From Branchiostoma floridae (taxonomy: Eukaryota; Chordata; Leptocardii; Amphioxiformes; Branchiostomatidae): a stretch of DNA of 64,000 nt. The position numbers and the translations under genes were made by a program. The notes beneath the pieces were generated by a model. That model had not been told where the DNA came from, searched no databases, and worked only from the letters and a program-made list of their open reading frames with translations. Positions within the stretch are counted from its first letter, which is position 1, and each line of letters starts with the position of its first letter. The DNA lies in assembly GCF_000003815.2 (NCBI RefSeq), contig NC_049982.1:28946548-29010547 (forward strand). Reading direction: 5' to 3'. Shown here piece after piece: positions 10,926-25,200 of this stretch.

Positions 10926-12105
10926 ACCCCTTCGTCCTAAACAAAATCAAATAAAGTCTATTTTCACTGCTTCCTTTTAAACAGAGAACTATTGTCATGT
11001 GTACATAAATTGTGAATCATCATGTATCATCGTAATGGTAAACTTCATTGTTCTTTTAAGTGTGCTTCCTGTAAGTTAGATGCATTTGCAATAAGCATGG
11101 CTTTTTTTGAAAAAGAAATTTCAAAATGTAATATTTTGAAATTCTTGATCTTTAATTTTCTATTAGTTATTACTGCCTACCTAATTTTCATGATTTACAT
11201 TAAATTTTGTATTAACCCTTGTCCTACTAATGTATGGTGTGACCGATACATTTTGTCATCAGGATGCATCCTTAGGAAGTAAAGGTTAATAATACTGCAT
11301 TTTGTAGAACTTATGATGGCAATGAAATGACATGATATCTGGCTAAGCTATTAAAGAGGTATTTTCTAACCGTCTTCCTGCAACCTTACCCTGTATCCTA
11401 TACAAATTTTGTGACAAAAGGCTTCCTTGGCAGGATGAAAGTTAAAAAAAGATAGGTAGATTGATGTTTGTTCCACATACCAATTTCTGTACTTGTGTAA
11501 GAGTTAGGTCCAGTTGAGTTTAGAATTGAACTTCTTGAATGGCTTGATCTTGGAGAAATTAAAATTCCTATTTCTATAAAATTCACACTTCCCTTTTCAG
11601 AATATACAGTATAACTATTTAGGTTGTGGAGTTGTGGAAAAAAAAAAAATTCGTATTCATTCTGCCACAAAGGATGGACCTCGACAAGTGTAAGACTAAA
11701 TCTTGGTTGAAAAAGAACGGGCCAAAACAATATTGCCAACAAGCCATTTTACACTTAGCATTATACAAATATATAAAAAGGAATAAAAAAAGTTCTAATT
11801 TTTTTTGTATGTTTGTAGCAGATATTTGGGGACTTTTTGGGGACAATTTTGCAGCAAAATGGCCATATGATTATGAATAAATTATACATTCGAAATCTTA
11901 ATGCTTAATATGTACCATGAATTCTTATCATAGAATGAGCTGACAGATTTTTACACAAATTGCACTACGTTTCCTTAAGGTTCCCGGCATATTACAAATG
12001 CCTCCAGCCAGAATAATACTCCACGTTTTATTGTAGGCGAGTTCACTCCATATTTGGAAGTACTTCCAATATGGAATTTCATGGCCCTTACTGCACATGC
12101 ACAAT
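10926..12105. other. AT-rich spacer, no gene seen
   Basis: Short frames only, none with a recognisable family. Confidence 0.45.
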
Positions 12106-12248
12106 GAAATGCATTGTGGGTAATATGTCAAAGGTGAAAGCCCCTGAGACATAAACAAAACATATTTGGCCATGTTTTATGCAGTCTAGGCAAGAACTGT
12201 TTACAAGTTAGGGGCTTTAACCTTTGACATGTTACCCACAATGCATTT
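12106..12248. repeat. Inverted repeat, ~37-bp arms
   Basis: GCATTGTGGGTAATATGTCA near 12111 is matched inverted by TGACATGTTACCCACAATGC near 12226, and the pairing extends through AAAGCCCCT / AGGGGCTTT. A probable small MITE. A related phrase (TTTGACATATTACCCA) occurs near 51090. Confidence 0.6.
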
Positions 12249-13222
12249 GGCTATACAAGAAAATTATACCCAAAGACTACCCCCCCCCCCATTTCAGATT
12301 CAGATTGGTAGCACCCTTCTGCCGTAGTCTTGTGGATTGTGCCATGTAAGCCCGTCTCCCATTGGTGGATGTGAAGATGGGAATAAAACATGTCTCCAAG
12401 ACCTGCGGGAAAAAGTCGGGACAATTTTTCTCTTTTGGTATCTAAGGCAAACATCTCGGCAAGTACCCAAAATTCAAGGTATTTATTGCTAGCTAAAGCC
12501 ACAGCAAGCAAAATTTATGGATGACACCCTCTAAATACTCTACTACATCTAATGCAAGAACACAAAAGAAGTCAAGATGGTAAAAAAAAAAGGGCTTAAG
12601 TTTTGCAACACAGAAACACTACTGTAAGAAGAATTTGAGTGACAACAGATGATATCACAGTTAAAATGTCTTTCATACTTGTATTCAGTCATAAAGCCCG
12701 CCTTAATGCATGAAAATTGATTCTGATTCTGTGAGCTCTAAACAACATTTTTGGAAGTATCATACAATCATATGCCTGGGGATTTCTTGAACACTGCACA
12801 TTATTAGTTACAAAGTTCACAAAACTAGTGCAGAGATGAAAAAGATTATTTTTGAGTACCGGTATATTTTGTCTACCAAAGAAAAGGCCCAGAAAGTCCC
12901 CTTTAATGACATATTTTGATGTTACCTCCAAACTAACACAGAGAACAGCATATACACAGTGTAGGCTGGATCAGAAGAAAAATGATCAAAATACTAATAA
13001 ATCTAATGAACTATGACGGACCATTGCCGGAATGGAAAAAAAGGATATTTGACTATTTTGTCTATCGAAAGAAAATGCCCAGCAAATCTCCCTTTCGCCG
13101 ACATAGTTGGAATCCAAAGTCCAAACCAACAGCAGCAAATAGAGTAAATAATGTGTAGATGGGATCAAAAGAAAAATGACCATGATACTAATCTACTTCA
13201 ACTTTCCACATTAAGACTGGTT

Positions 13223-16200
13223 CTAAGAAAGATGATACGGTAATAACGAATGAGCCGTCACCCACCTGCCATTTGTCAAACCTAGAAACATTTTCCAGTT
13301 TTTCCTGGGGCCGTAGTCGTAAGGGTTTCTGAACACCTGGGCCAAGAAGAAAGTTGATAAGAAGAACGTAAAACACTGAAACACTGCCAGAAGCTATGGC
13401 AGAGTAAGTAATGGCTTGAACTATTGCATTAAATTCCAGAAGGTATACTGTTAGGATCAAGTCTAGCAATACCATACCATATATTTTGTGTAAGATAAGC
13501 ATTCTATATATATATAGTTACATTCACAACTAAGCTCTGCTCCATAACTTAACTTGCAGGGAATATGTAATGATGTGGTATTTTCTAAGTGAATTCCCTT
13601 TTCTATATTTCTTAATCAATGCAGAAAAAATACAACTTCTACCCTCCAATTGCTTTGAGATTTGGAAAGTTTTTACCATATATTGAACAGGGAGAGAACG
13701 TCTTAGACAGGTACATTTGTCTATAGTATGCTATTTTAAAAGCTATCCTTCATCAGATAGAGGAAATATAAAAACATGATGAATAAGTTTGGGAAAGTGA
13801 GCTCTGCGAATAAAAAGTATTACTTCTTCTGCAAGAATATACATGATGAATTGTGCCAAAGTAAATGTGCTTAAGACAGATCACATGTTGTATGTTTCTG
13901 CATCGTAAGATTACTGTTGAAAGGATTTGTCTTATCTATAGGTGCAACTATATATCATATAATGTTATAATTGTATTGCGCAAGAATTTTACAATGTCCA
14001 AAGTATCTACTGATACATATCTATAGTTTCATAATATATATTTACAGGTGTATACCTCATTAAAACCAGAGGTTTTGTTTTTGTTTGTTTCCTGTGTGTT
14101 TCCAAGGGGACTCTAACAAGAGGTTAGGTCAAAGGTCCAAGTAATGGTTGTCAAAGGTTACCTCATTTCCTGTCTTTAACTTCCTGCTATATGCATGTCC
14201 TTTGCCTTATGGGGGCCAGTGGCCAGTGGGAGAATGCATATTTGACAGAACAGCAAGAAATTCAAATAATGAATAAAACAAAGTCCAAACAAATACTTAA
14301 CTTAGATGTGAGATCAACTTGTTGTTTTGCTTTGTAAGAACTGCTTACCTGCCCCTTCTTTTGAGCCCTTTTACTTTCTTTCTTGTTGATGTGGACCTCT
14401 ATACTGGTTTGTCCATGTGTGATGAGTCTGGCATGCCATACAGACAGGCCCCCTACAGCAGCACCTGCACCACTGGGAAATAAAATGGATCAGTCAATAG
14501 AAAACTGGCCGGGCACCGGACAAAATAAAACTGATGGGGAAGGGATGGACATATTATTTTTCTAGGTTTTGAAATGATAGATGTAATGTGTCTGAGGAAA
14601 TATGGCACCTAATAGTATGCAATTCCTTTCCATACTACTAATTGGACTATTTAATCCTGCTAGTTAAATCCTGCTACAGCAATACTGAACTTGATGCTGA
14701 TTCAATGCCATCTCTGGTGCTGATTGGACTACACTACACCTGTCTGTGGTGCTGATTGGCCTATACCATCCCTGTCCCTGGTGCTGATTGGACAATACCA
14801 TCCCAGTCCCAGGTGTTGATTGGATTATACTAATACTGTCCCTGGTGCTGATCGGACTATACATGTATCATCCCTGTCCCTGGTCTGATTGGACTATATC
14901 AGCTGTGTCCCTAATGCTGTTTGGAATATACCATCCCTGTCCCTGGTGCTGATTGGACTACACCAGCTGTGTCCTAGGTGCTGATTGGACTACACCAGCT
15001 GTGTCCTAGGTGCGGATTGGACAGTACCACCACTGACCCTAGTGCTAATTGGACTATACCAGCTGTGTCCCTATTGCTAATTTGACTATACTATCCCAGT
15101 CTCTGGTATTTTATTGGACAATCCTGTCTCTGCCCTTGCTAAATAAAATCATACCGACCTGCACAGAAAGAAGAGGTAGATAATGAGGTTGTGCTGAGCC
15201 CTTTCCCACATGGTGACTGGCTCCTGCACAAATGTCTGGTTGGCTGGGTAGGAGAACTCTGATGCTGCGGTGTCCTGGCCCTGGGGCTGCCGTAACTGTA
15301 ACTGCAGAGGGAAAGAAAATCATTTTGGACTACATTATCCCCGTCCCTAGTCCTGATTGGCTTATGGGGGCACACCCCAGTTTATTTGGGGTTTCAAATG
15401 GAGGCAGCACACCCTCAAGTCTAGCGACTTTCTCTTCCAGGGAATTATCCTGAAGCAAAATAACTGTATATGGGGTGAGAGCATATTCCTTCAGCTACAA
15501 GACCAACTGAGTTTCGATCCTTCAACTTCTTTAATTTTGAAAAATTATAGGGAAAAACCATTATTTTCATGTCAAAAATGATGCACAAAATCGGGCATTT
15601 TCGCATTGGATAAAACAGATGAAGCAGATTTTTCCGGCAAGCATGACTGATACTGCCAGAAAGAGGAAAGTCTAAAGAGTAATATAGCCAATTATGAAGA
15701 AAATTCTAGTACTACAGTTTTTTTAATCATCCAAGACGCGCGGCATTACAACTTGGCTTAACACAGTGCTTCAGAGGTCAATCTAGGTCACTGGCCTGTT
15801 TACATTCAGGCGTAGGAATATCCCGGAAGTAAGGCGCGGACCAAAACACAATTTGCACCAAAAACACACCATTTCCTACGCTTTTCAGCCATGTAACCGT
15901 TAAATGTCATTTCGCAGAAAATAATGAGAAATCTCAACTCAAACATAGACCCTCGGAAGCCTTTTGTCACTTTTTTGTCGTGCACTACCACGGACCCCGG
16001 TGGCGGAAGAACTGGGGTGTGCACCGTTATACCAACCCTGTCCTTGGTGCTGATTGGCATATGCTGTCCTTGCAACTGATTGAGCAATACTAACCTGACT
16101 TTGTTGCTAATTGGTCTATTTGGTCACTTTTCTGATTGGCTTCTATCAACCTTGTCCTTGGTGCTGATTGGATTATACCATCCTTGTCCTTGCTGCTAAT

Positions 16201-19200
16201 TGGATTATCCCTGTCTTTGATGCTGATTGGGCTATATTATCAATCCCCCAGGCACAGATTGATATACTCTACAATCATGTATCTTTGTTCTTGCAATTGG
16301 TTGGATCAAACCATTCAGTTTTTTTTGCTAACTTGACTTGATTATCCCCTTTCTTGGTACTGATAGAGTGATGCCATCCCTCCCCTTGGTACAGAATGGT
16401 AGACACACTACCCATGGTTTTTCTACTGAATGGGCCTCAGCATTCCTGTCCCTGGTTTTGATTGGACAATTGCATTCCTGTCCTCAATGCTGATTGGACA
16501 ATAACATTATTGACCCTGCTGCTGATTGGACAATTCAATTTTCTTTCCTTGGTACTGATTGGATACATCTTTAAGGCATAAATCTGTACAATACAAGGTT
16601 AGAAAACAGCAACTTACTGCAGCAGCTTGGATACTATCCAGTGGTGACAGCAGGGAAAACTTGCCACTGAAAAGGTATTTCTGAAAAAAAAAAAAATTAT
16701 TTTCTTTTTATATCAGCAAATTGTGCACACTACATTATGTATTAAAACATCTTGGGCAAGTACATTGACTGTTTTCCTTTTCACACTGGAATATTAACAT
16801 ATACAATATTAATACAAAAGTAAATTATAAACAATAGCTTCCTCTGAGAAAGGTGAACAGTTACTATTGAATTCCAAGTAATAATCTGTAAATAGTGCAT
16901 CAAGAAAACTTCTCTTGATTGTCAAGATAACTTTTTTTTTAATATCTAATACTAAGGGACTTGTGTTGGCTCTAAAAAGTGTAACTATTTAATATAATAT
17001 AATATAATATAATATAATATAATATAATATAATATAATATAATATAACATAATATAATATAATATAATATAATATAATATAATATATATTAAACAAAGTC
17101 ATTTCCAAACCTCAGTTCAATAGTTGAAACTCAGAGGAAACTCAGAGATATCTCCTGTGTGTATACTGTTTTTCCCTAGTCAGGAATTTCTAATGTTTGC
17201 TTTTAAGAGGATGATATTATTTATCTGACAAGTCTTGTTTTCACCAATTAGAGTCTGTAATTCCCATGTGTTTCTCATGAGTTTCATGGTAATTAATCAC
17301 TCCTAGGACTCTTGCCAGCCTGCTGTCTGCTAAATACAGTATATGCTATATGCCCTTGAGCCTCCTAGGCTAGGAGGCTCAAGGGCATATAGCATATACT
17401 GTATTTAGCAGACAGCAGACTGGCAAGTCCTCGTGTTTCTGTGGGTGAGGTAGTTGGTCACAGATTTTAGCTAATATAATGATTCCATAGGATTTTGCAT
17501 GTGTATGTATTTCAGTATCTGTCTACTGTTACAGTATGACAAGAGTCTCAGACGTTTAAGGAGGTCCCATGTTTGAGGAGGTGCATATAAGGAATGGTAA
17601 TAAAGGAGAAGGGTTAGCAACCCCCTCTGTTAAACTATAACCTGATTCTGAAATTTGCAAACCAATGTGACAATACACCTTTCTCATGCAGCAGCCATGA
17701 TAGATTCAAAATGAAGCCAATGTGGCAAACAAAAGACTGCCCATTAGCAGTTCAACCAATGACAGCATGGCTATTAGGGAATCAACCAATAAGAGATTGG
17801 CTGCATGTCCGTCAAATACTGGCATTTGTTATTATGATTCTACTTTCCCTATCTTAAGGGGCTATAGTATCAGTTAAATCTAAATTGCTACATCTTTGGT
17901 GCAAAACACTAGTAATAATGTTCATTATTTGATCTTATCTTGTGAAAATTTGTGTGGTTTGGGGGAAAACTAAGTTCTGTCTGTTTGCCTCATTGACCTA
18001 GTTATTGATCTACCATGGCCGCTGCGTGAGAAATGTGTATAGGCACTACAGGGTAAACAACAACAACAACAAACGACAATCTAAAGATGTACTCACGAAT
18101 CACAGTAACCTTACCTCAGAGTTATGGAAGTGGTCTAAGAAGACGTCGTATGTGCTGTAGCAGACATAGCAGCATCCCACAAAGATGTAGACACAGAAGA
18201 GGAAGAAGTAGCGGTGGTTGTAATGTCCAACACAGTTGTTCAGCCATGCTGACATATGGTTAAGGAAATTCTAGATAAATCCACACTGATTTGACTGGTA
18301 CACTATCTTCATTATAAATATAGAATACAACACGGTGTATTCCGTATCACCCAAGGTATCAGCCCGACCGCGGGTCGGATCGCCCGACGGCCGGAGGGTG
18401 ATACGACCCGCGGGAGGGCTGAGACCAAGGGTGATGTGGAATACACCGTGTTGTATTCAATTTATGTCATACCCACCTGAGAAAACCCATGTTTTGATGC
18501 GAAATGCGCCAGAAGTTGAACAAATTTGTTGCCCTCGAAAAAAAAAAGTGTTGCAACAGTAATGTTCCAACGTCCGAATCAGGTATTCGAACTTTCGATG
18601 GCGCCGTACTCGGCTCACTCGAAACAATTCGATTTATTTGATTTATTCAAATGGAGCCCATGTGATAAGCCCGGGCCGTACGGAAAGTTATCAGCCGGTC
18701 CGGAACACCCGTATTGAACATTTTCGCGTCACAGGTATGACATAAAGGTTAATACATTCTACTGATATTTGTTCAATTTTGTATCGTATATATACAACGT
18801 GTTGTATTTTATCTATGTCATACTCACCTGAGAAAACACATATTTCGATGCAAAATGCACCAGAAGTTGAGAAAATGTTGCGTCCTCAAACAAAAGATTG
18901 TAACAACAGCAATTCTAGCATCCAAATCCGGTATTCGAATTTTCAACCGTGCCGTATTCAGCCCGTTTGAAATAGTTCGATTTACTAGAAGGAAGCCCGT
19001 ATGATACGTGTGTGGCCCAGGTATGACATAAATGTATGTATGTGGCCACGACAGCAGCCTGCTGCCCATGTGCCCAGATTGTATTGTTTATGTCGTAATT
19101 TTAATAAAGTCAAAGTCAATATATTTTGGGTAGCATTTGTGCGTATGTTTGTATGTATGTGAATAGATATGCAGCATAACTTTGCATTGAATTTGTGGGT

Positions 19201-22200
19201 CATTCTGTAGTAATTTGTCCATGCATAAAGGTGACCTTTTTAGAACAATATTGGGTGTCCCTTGAAAAATGCCAAAATCTCTGTATATATTCAGAGGGTC
19301 TCTTACTAGTATTCCAACTATCTGTGTACCTTCCTTAATATCTGATAGTCACTTGACTGCTGTTGTTAGCTTACAGACCCTACCGTTAGCAAGAAATTGA
19401 GCACGGCGTTGGTCATACAAACAGTTTTGGTGCTGCCATTTTACATTGACCCACTTTCAACTTCTTAAATCACAAATCTCAAGATGATAGTAGTCCTTCA
19501 AACTTTTTCTATATCTCCCTAAATGAGTCATAGTCATTTGACTGCTTTCTAAAACTTATCCTGACTACCTTAATCGCAAGAAAGAGTGCCATATACATAT
19601 TAGGAGTAGTTTCGGCACTTTCAACTTCTTAATCGCAAATCTCAGTATCCCAAGATGAGATATTCTTCCAAGTTCCAACCTTTCTTGTATCTTTCCAAAA
19701 TGTGTCATAAACTTTCTAAAACTTATCCTGACTATCATTAGCGAGAAAGTGTGTCAAAAGTTGGCTATATGCAAGCAAAGTTATACGTATACTGTGCAGT
19801 ACATTAGAAGCGGGTCCATATGGGGGTATTAGGATTTCAAAAAGGATTAATATTTAATTGAAAAGATGGATGAGGTAATCTAAGAAAAAGTAGGGAGAAT
19901 TTGTACCTCCCCAAAATATCATCTTTCAGAAAATAACAGTCACGGTAGTCAGGATAAGCTTTACAAAGCAGCTAAGTGACTATCACATATTTAAGGAGAT
20001 ACAAAAAAGTTTGATGACTTATAATCCCATCTTGGGCTACAGAGATTTGAGCACTTTAGTAAAAGACATTGAAAGTAGTTCAACATAAAATGTCAGTGCC
20101 AAACCTACTTCTGTGACAGACATCGGGCACAATTTCTACTAACGGTAGGGTTGCTAAAGGGGCATTCCACTCCAGAAGGGAGTCTTGTTTTCCAATAGAT
20201 AATGTGTCAATGAATACATAATCAGCCGAATTCTGTGGAATTCACCTTGGGATGAATTACGTGATGTGTGTTTTATAAAACAATAATGACACTCACTAAA
20301 CCCATGCAGACCCTAACCATGCATTCCCTATACGCATAGACACTTTGTTTATCGTACATATTTTCGGGATAAATGAGGTACGCTAAGCACACCGAGAAGG
20401 CAAATTGTTCATAAGATAGCAAAGAATACAAGAACAAGACGAGAATTTCTTAGCGAACCTGAGATTAGTTTTGTAACCTTACCTAAAAGTTTAGCATTGT
20501 ATTCAGCCATAGGATTAATTCAACTAGAGGGTACTTGGGGAGTTTAGTGGAAGAGTGAATGCTTTTGAGGCATGTGGAGCAACTGGGTACTTTATCGTAT
20601 AATGTGAAGTAGTAATGCAGTTATCACTTCCTAAAATTGATATCTATCGGAAAATTACACTCCCGTGTGGACTGGAATGCCCCTTTAAGCTAACAACAGC
20701 AGGTGAGTGACTATCAGACATTTAGGAAGATACACAAAAACATAGAAGACTAGGAACCCTTGGAATACAGAGATTTGGCCCCTTTTTATGGACCATTTTG
20801 CTATCTAAAAGGGCTACTTTGATACAAGGACAAATTAGTACAGAATGACCCAGAAATTATTTAATTGAAACGTGTTGGCTGGCAGTTCTGATGACGTTTG
20901 TGCACACACAGTTTAATAGTATACAAAAAAAAAAGTAATCCTAAATAATACTGACTCGAAAGAAATACCAGTACCAACCTCCAGTATCTGTTCCCATGGT
21001 CAATGCCCTTACCACCAGTGCACAATTGGAAGGGTCCTCAAGGGGAATTCAAGAACTCATCTGCTACAATGCCCTGTGTTTAGGCTTGAACTTTTGGTAA
21101 ATTTGTCCAAACAAACTTGATTCAAGCATAACTATTTATTCTCATTACATATACACTTCTTGAGTGGAATGCCCCTGTAAGGAACACCCCTGGCAATTGT
21201 CACAAGACTTAGCAATTGACTTTGCAATAAGGTACGTTCATCAATATTTCAAAGCAAACTTCCCTTTGAAAATCGTGCCGACGGTGCTTTCAGGCTCTAA
21301 GGAAATGGATGGTATTAAGGCAGGGGTCTCTTAAGAAAGGATACGACAGTGATGATCCATCTTCAAGACACAGCTGAAAGAAAAAAAGACATATATCGGA
21401 TTAAAGTCTTAAGGTCTATCATCTGATACAGCACCCAAGGCAACTTATTGGATTTAACTGTCAAGTGGTGTTCCAAGGCTGTTAAATTTCAAAGCATATT
21501 TTTATTACTGATAATTCTATTGTGACTTTTGCTTAAGGTCTACCATTTGATACAGCACCTAAGGCAACTTATTGGATTTAACTGTCAAGTGGTGTTCCAA
21601 GGCTGTTAAATTTCAAAGCATATTTTTATTACTGATAATTCTATTGTGACTTTTGCTTAAGGTCTACCATTTGATACAGCACCTAAGGCGTCTTATTGGA
21701 TTTAACTGTCAAGTGATGTTCAAAGACTATTAAATTTCAAAGCATATCTTTACTAGTATTAATATTACTGATAATTCTATTGAGGCAAACTTTTGCTTAA
21801 GGTTGTTTGTAAACATTGTGTTTGACAAAACTGTGTAAGATAGTTGCAGGTAAAGTGATAAATATTTTACAGACATATGAAAATAACTATCTGTGTGCTA
21901 GTTATCTCCCAGTGTAATAAACATTGCATGGGGTATATATTATGTAGTATTTCTTATCTATAACTTAACTATAAATCGTATTGTACATTTTACAGCAATG
22001 ATAAAATTGCAACATATTTATGGCTACAAAATGCATCCTTATTTATGACACAAATGTCTAACAGAAAAAAAAACACTTTTGTGTTCAGTAAAAGAAGAAA
22101 TTGAATATTTGAAACTACCTGAAACATTCACTTTTGTGCATTTCATGTTTTATTTGTCATTGTGAATTTGTCGCTGATTCTGTCAAAATGCATTTTTCTC

Positions 22201-25200
22201 CATTGGTTCTCATAAGCCAACAGACAAGCAGTTAGCAGGACATAGAAGACAGGAAATGTGATAACCTTTTCTGGGACCTTTGACCTAACTTCCTGTTAGT
22301 GTTCCCAAAGTGCCTAGCATGTGGAAACTAATTGGCACTAAACCATTTTGACTTAGATTTGACCACAACTACTTCCTTCATATTTCAGTGAAACCATTTT
22401 CCTGTCACTATTCTGTATTCAAAAAAAAAAAAAAAACACAAGCAAATACACAAACAGAAAACAAATCTTTCGTACTAGTAGGAGGTAAAAGATGTTCTCA
22501 CCATTTACAGACACTGCAGTGGTGTGTGCGCGGAGGCTTGGGTGAGATGCACTTTTTACACACGGTGGTGACCTCTGTGTTCAACCTGTCACCCTGTGGG
22601 AAAGTGGGGAGGGGGTACAGATATCAATGTTAGCCAGTGAAGAAGTTTTGTTCTTCATTCCTCAATAATGATTGGTTTATACTACCCATGGCAAATCATT
22701 TGTACTGATTAGTCTACACCATTCCTGTCCTTGGTACTGATTGGAATAAACCACCCATCTTTTGCCCTGAATGGACTAAGTCATAGATGCCCATTGATTG
22801 GACTATACCAGTCCTGTTCTTGGTGCTGATTGGACTATATCACCCTCATCTTTGGTACTGATTGGACAAAAAAAAACTGATGTCAGTGGTGCTGATTGGA
22901 CAATACCACCCCTGCCCTTAGTAGAGATGGGATGATATAATCCTTTTCCCTAGTGCTGATTGGGCTATATGATCAATGTCCTTGGTGTTGATTGGATAAT
23001 ACCATCCCTGTTCTTAGTACAGATGGGACAATATAATCCTTTTCCTTAGTTCTGAATGGACTATACCAACCCTGTCCTTGGTGCTGATTGGACTACAGCA
23101 TCCCCGCACTTGGTACTGATTGACTTATACCTTACCCACTCTTGGTGCTAATTAGTCCATACATTCTCTGTCATTTGACTATCCCACCCCTATCCTTGGT
23201 ATTGATTGGACTATTCTATCCTTGTCCTTGGTGCTGATTGGACTATACCATAACTGTCCTTGGTGATGATTGGTCTCTATCTTTCCGGTTCTTGGCACTG
23301 ATATTGGTCTATACCATCTCTGTCCTTGGTGCTGATTGGACTATACCATAACTGTCCTTGGTGCTGATTGGTCTGTGCCATCCTTGTTCTTGCCACTGAT
23401 TTGTCTATACAATCCCTGTCCTCGGTACTAATTGGACAATACAATCCCTGGCCTTGGTGCTGAGTAGTAAGGTAGGAGCTTATCAGTTACTTACCGAAGG
23501 AGGCTTTCCCGGAGATGTCAGTAGGGCCTTGAAGTAGTGGAAGAGGACGTTGACCGCCAGCCAGTTACCGAAGAAGAGATGAAAGGTCAAGGTCACGTAG
23601 CTACGTTCTCGCATGATGGGGAAAAACACCAGCCAGGCGATGCCTATCACACTCAGGACCAGTGAAACAACCACGAATACAAACACCTGTAAAAGTAAGA
23701 AGTATGTCAAGTTAACAGTCTGGGGAGTTTTGTAGAAAGAAATGCAAAGGGGAGCAATGCAATGGTTTAAGGTATCTCGGTTGGCTAAATTGGCATTTTG
23801 ACCTTCCACTGTTTTCTTATTAATAAATTAAGAACGAATGGAGCCGTAACGAATGTTGATAGATGGGCATGAAAGAATTCTAAATCTGATTTTTTGGGTA
23901 GTAATTAGAAAATGTTTGTTTTCATCTAATTAAAAAAATTTAATTCTTAATAACCACAGATCGTTAGTAGATAACAGTTTGCGCAACCGTGAGTTTGTAG
24001 TCTTCATCATTATGCAACGAAAAACGAAGTTTCATTACAGTGGTATGTAGCAAGGTGCTGTATTTTGTCATAGAAAAAATTGTATCAGAGGCAATAAAAA
24101 TGATGACGTCATCAATTTGGGCCCCAAAAAATCAGATTTAGAATTCTTTCATGCCAATCTATCAACATTCGTTACGGCTCCATTTGTTCTTAATTCATTA
24201 ATAAGAAAACAGTGGAAAGTCAAAATGCCAATTTAGCCAACCGAGATACCTTAAGGAGTGAAGCAACCAAGCTATGTATTTTGTACCATGTATGTAAAAA
24301 ATTGTGAACTATATAGACTTATGAATAGACTTATAAGACTCAATAGGACTTTACATGATGTACTCTGTATCTCTGTTATAATACTTAGACCCTTGCCCAC
24401 CCTCATGACCTCAATGAAAAGCGGCCTGCAGGCTTTCGGGAATAAAAAAAGTTTCAAACAAACAAGCTTTGCAAGGATATGAAGTTTAAAATGTTGGTAA
24501 AATTGGGTTTTAGAAATCAAAGTGATAATTTTTGCACTGATTGTTTAACCATATGTTTTGGATTGAAAACTTTATTTGGTAGTCCCTACCCTAAAAAGCG
24601 TAACAAAAACTGTACAAGGGGAAACATTTGCAGTGGATTTATTTTATGGTTTTTCATGTTGACATCTTAAATAGAAACTTCAAACCATTGCAAACATTTC
24701 CACTTCTGAAGTAAAACTCTACAAAAAAAAGTGTACATGTGACTGTGAGTTATAACTGTGAACTTAAAACCATGCAAATACTTCATTTTTCTTCTTACCC
24801 TGAAATTAAATCCCTGCAAAAAGTTCAACTTCTACAGTTTCTGTAGTACTTATAATATTACACAACACATAAAAAGTAGGGATTCTTTTACTCACAGGGC
24901 CGAATGCCTTGACCACCTTTTCCACAAACCATAGAAGAGGCTCCATTAGGGTATCCCACATCACCCATGGGGACAGGAAGGCATTGCAGAACAGTGACTT
25001 AAAAGTGAGGACCATGATGTACTTATACTCCTGAACCTTCCTCCTCCCTCGTTGTAGCCATCTGTAAGAGTGGTAAGGGGAGTAATGCTAAAAGTAGTCT
25101 TTTTGATGCCGTAGGGACTAGGGCTGGGTATCGGTACAGCGTACCGGTACAAAACCAGTTTTTCTTATTGGACCGGTCCAGAAAAACCGGACCTGAAAAA

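Noticed and set aside
13188-13502. 104-codon minus-strand ORF with hydrophobic segment
   Set aside because: Different frame from the real last ZDHHC16 exon (13336-13223), which gives NPYDYG...NWKMFLG and a matching phase.
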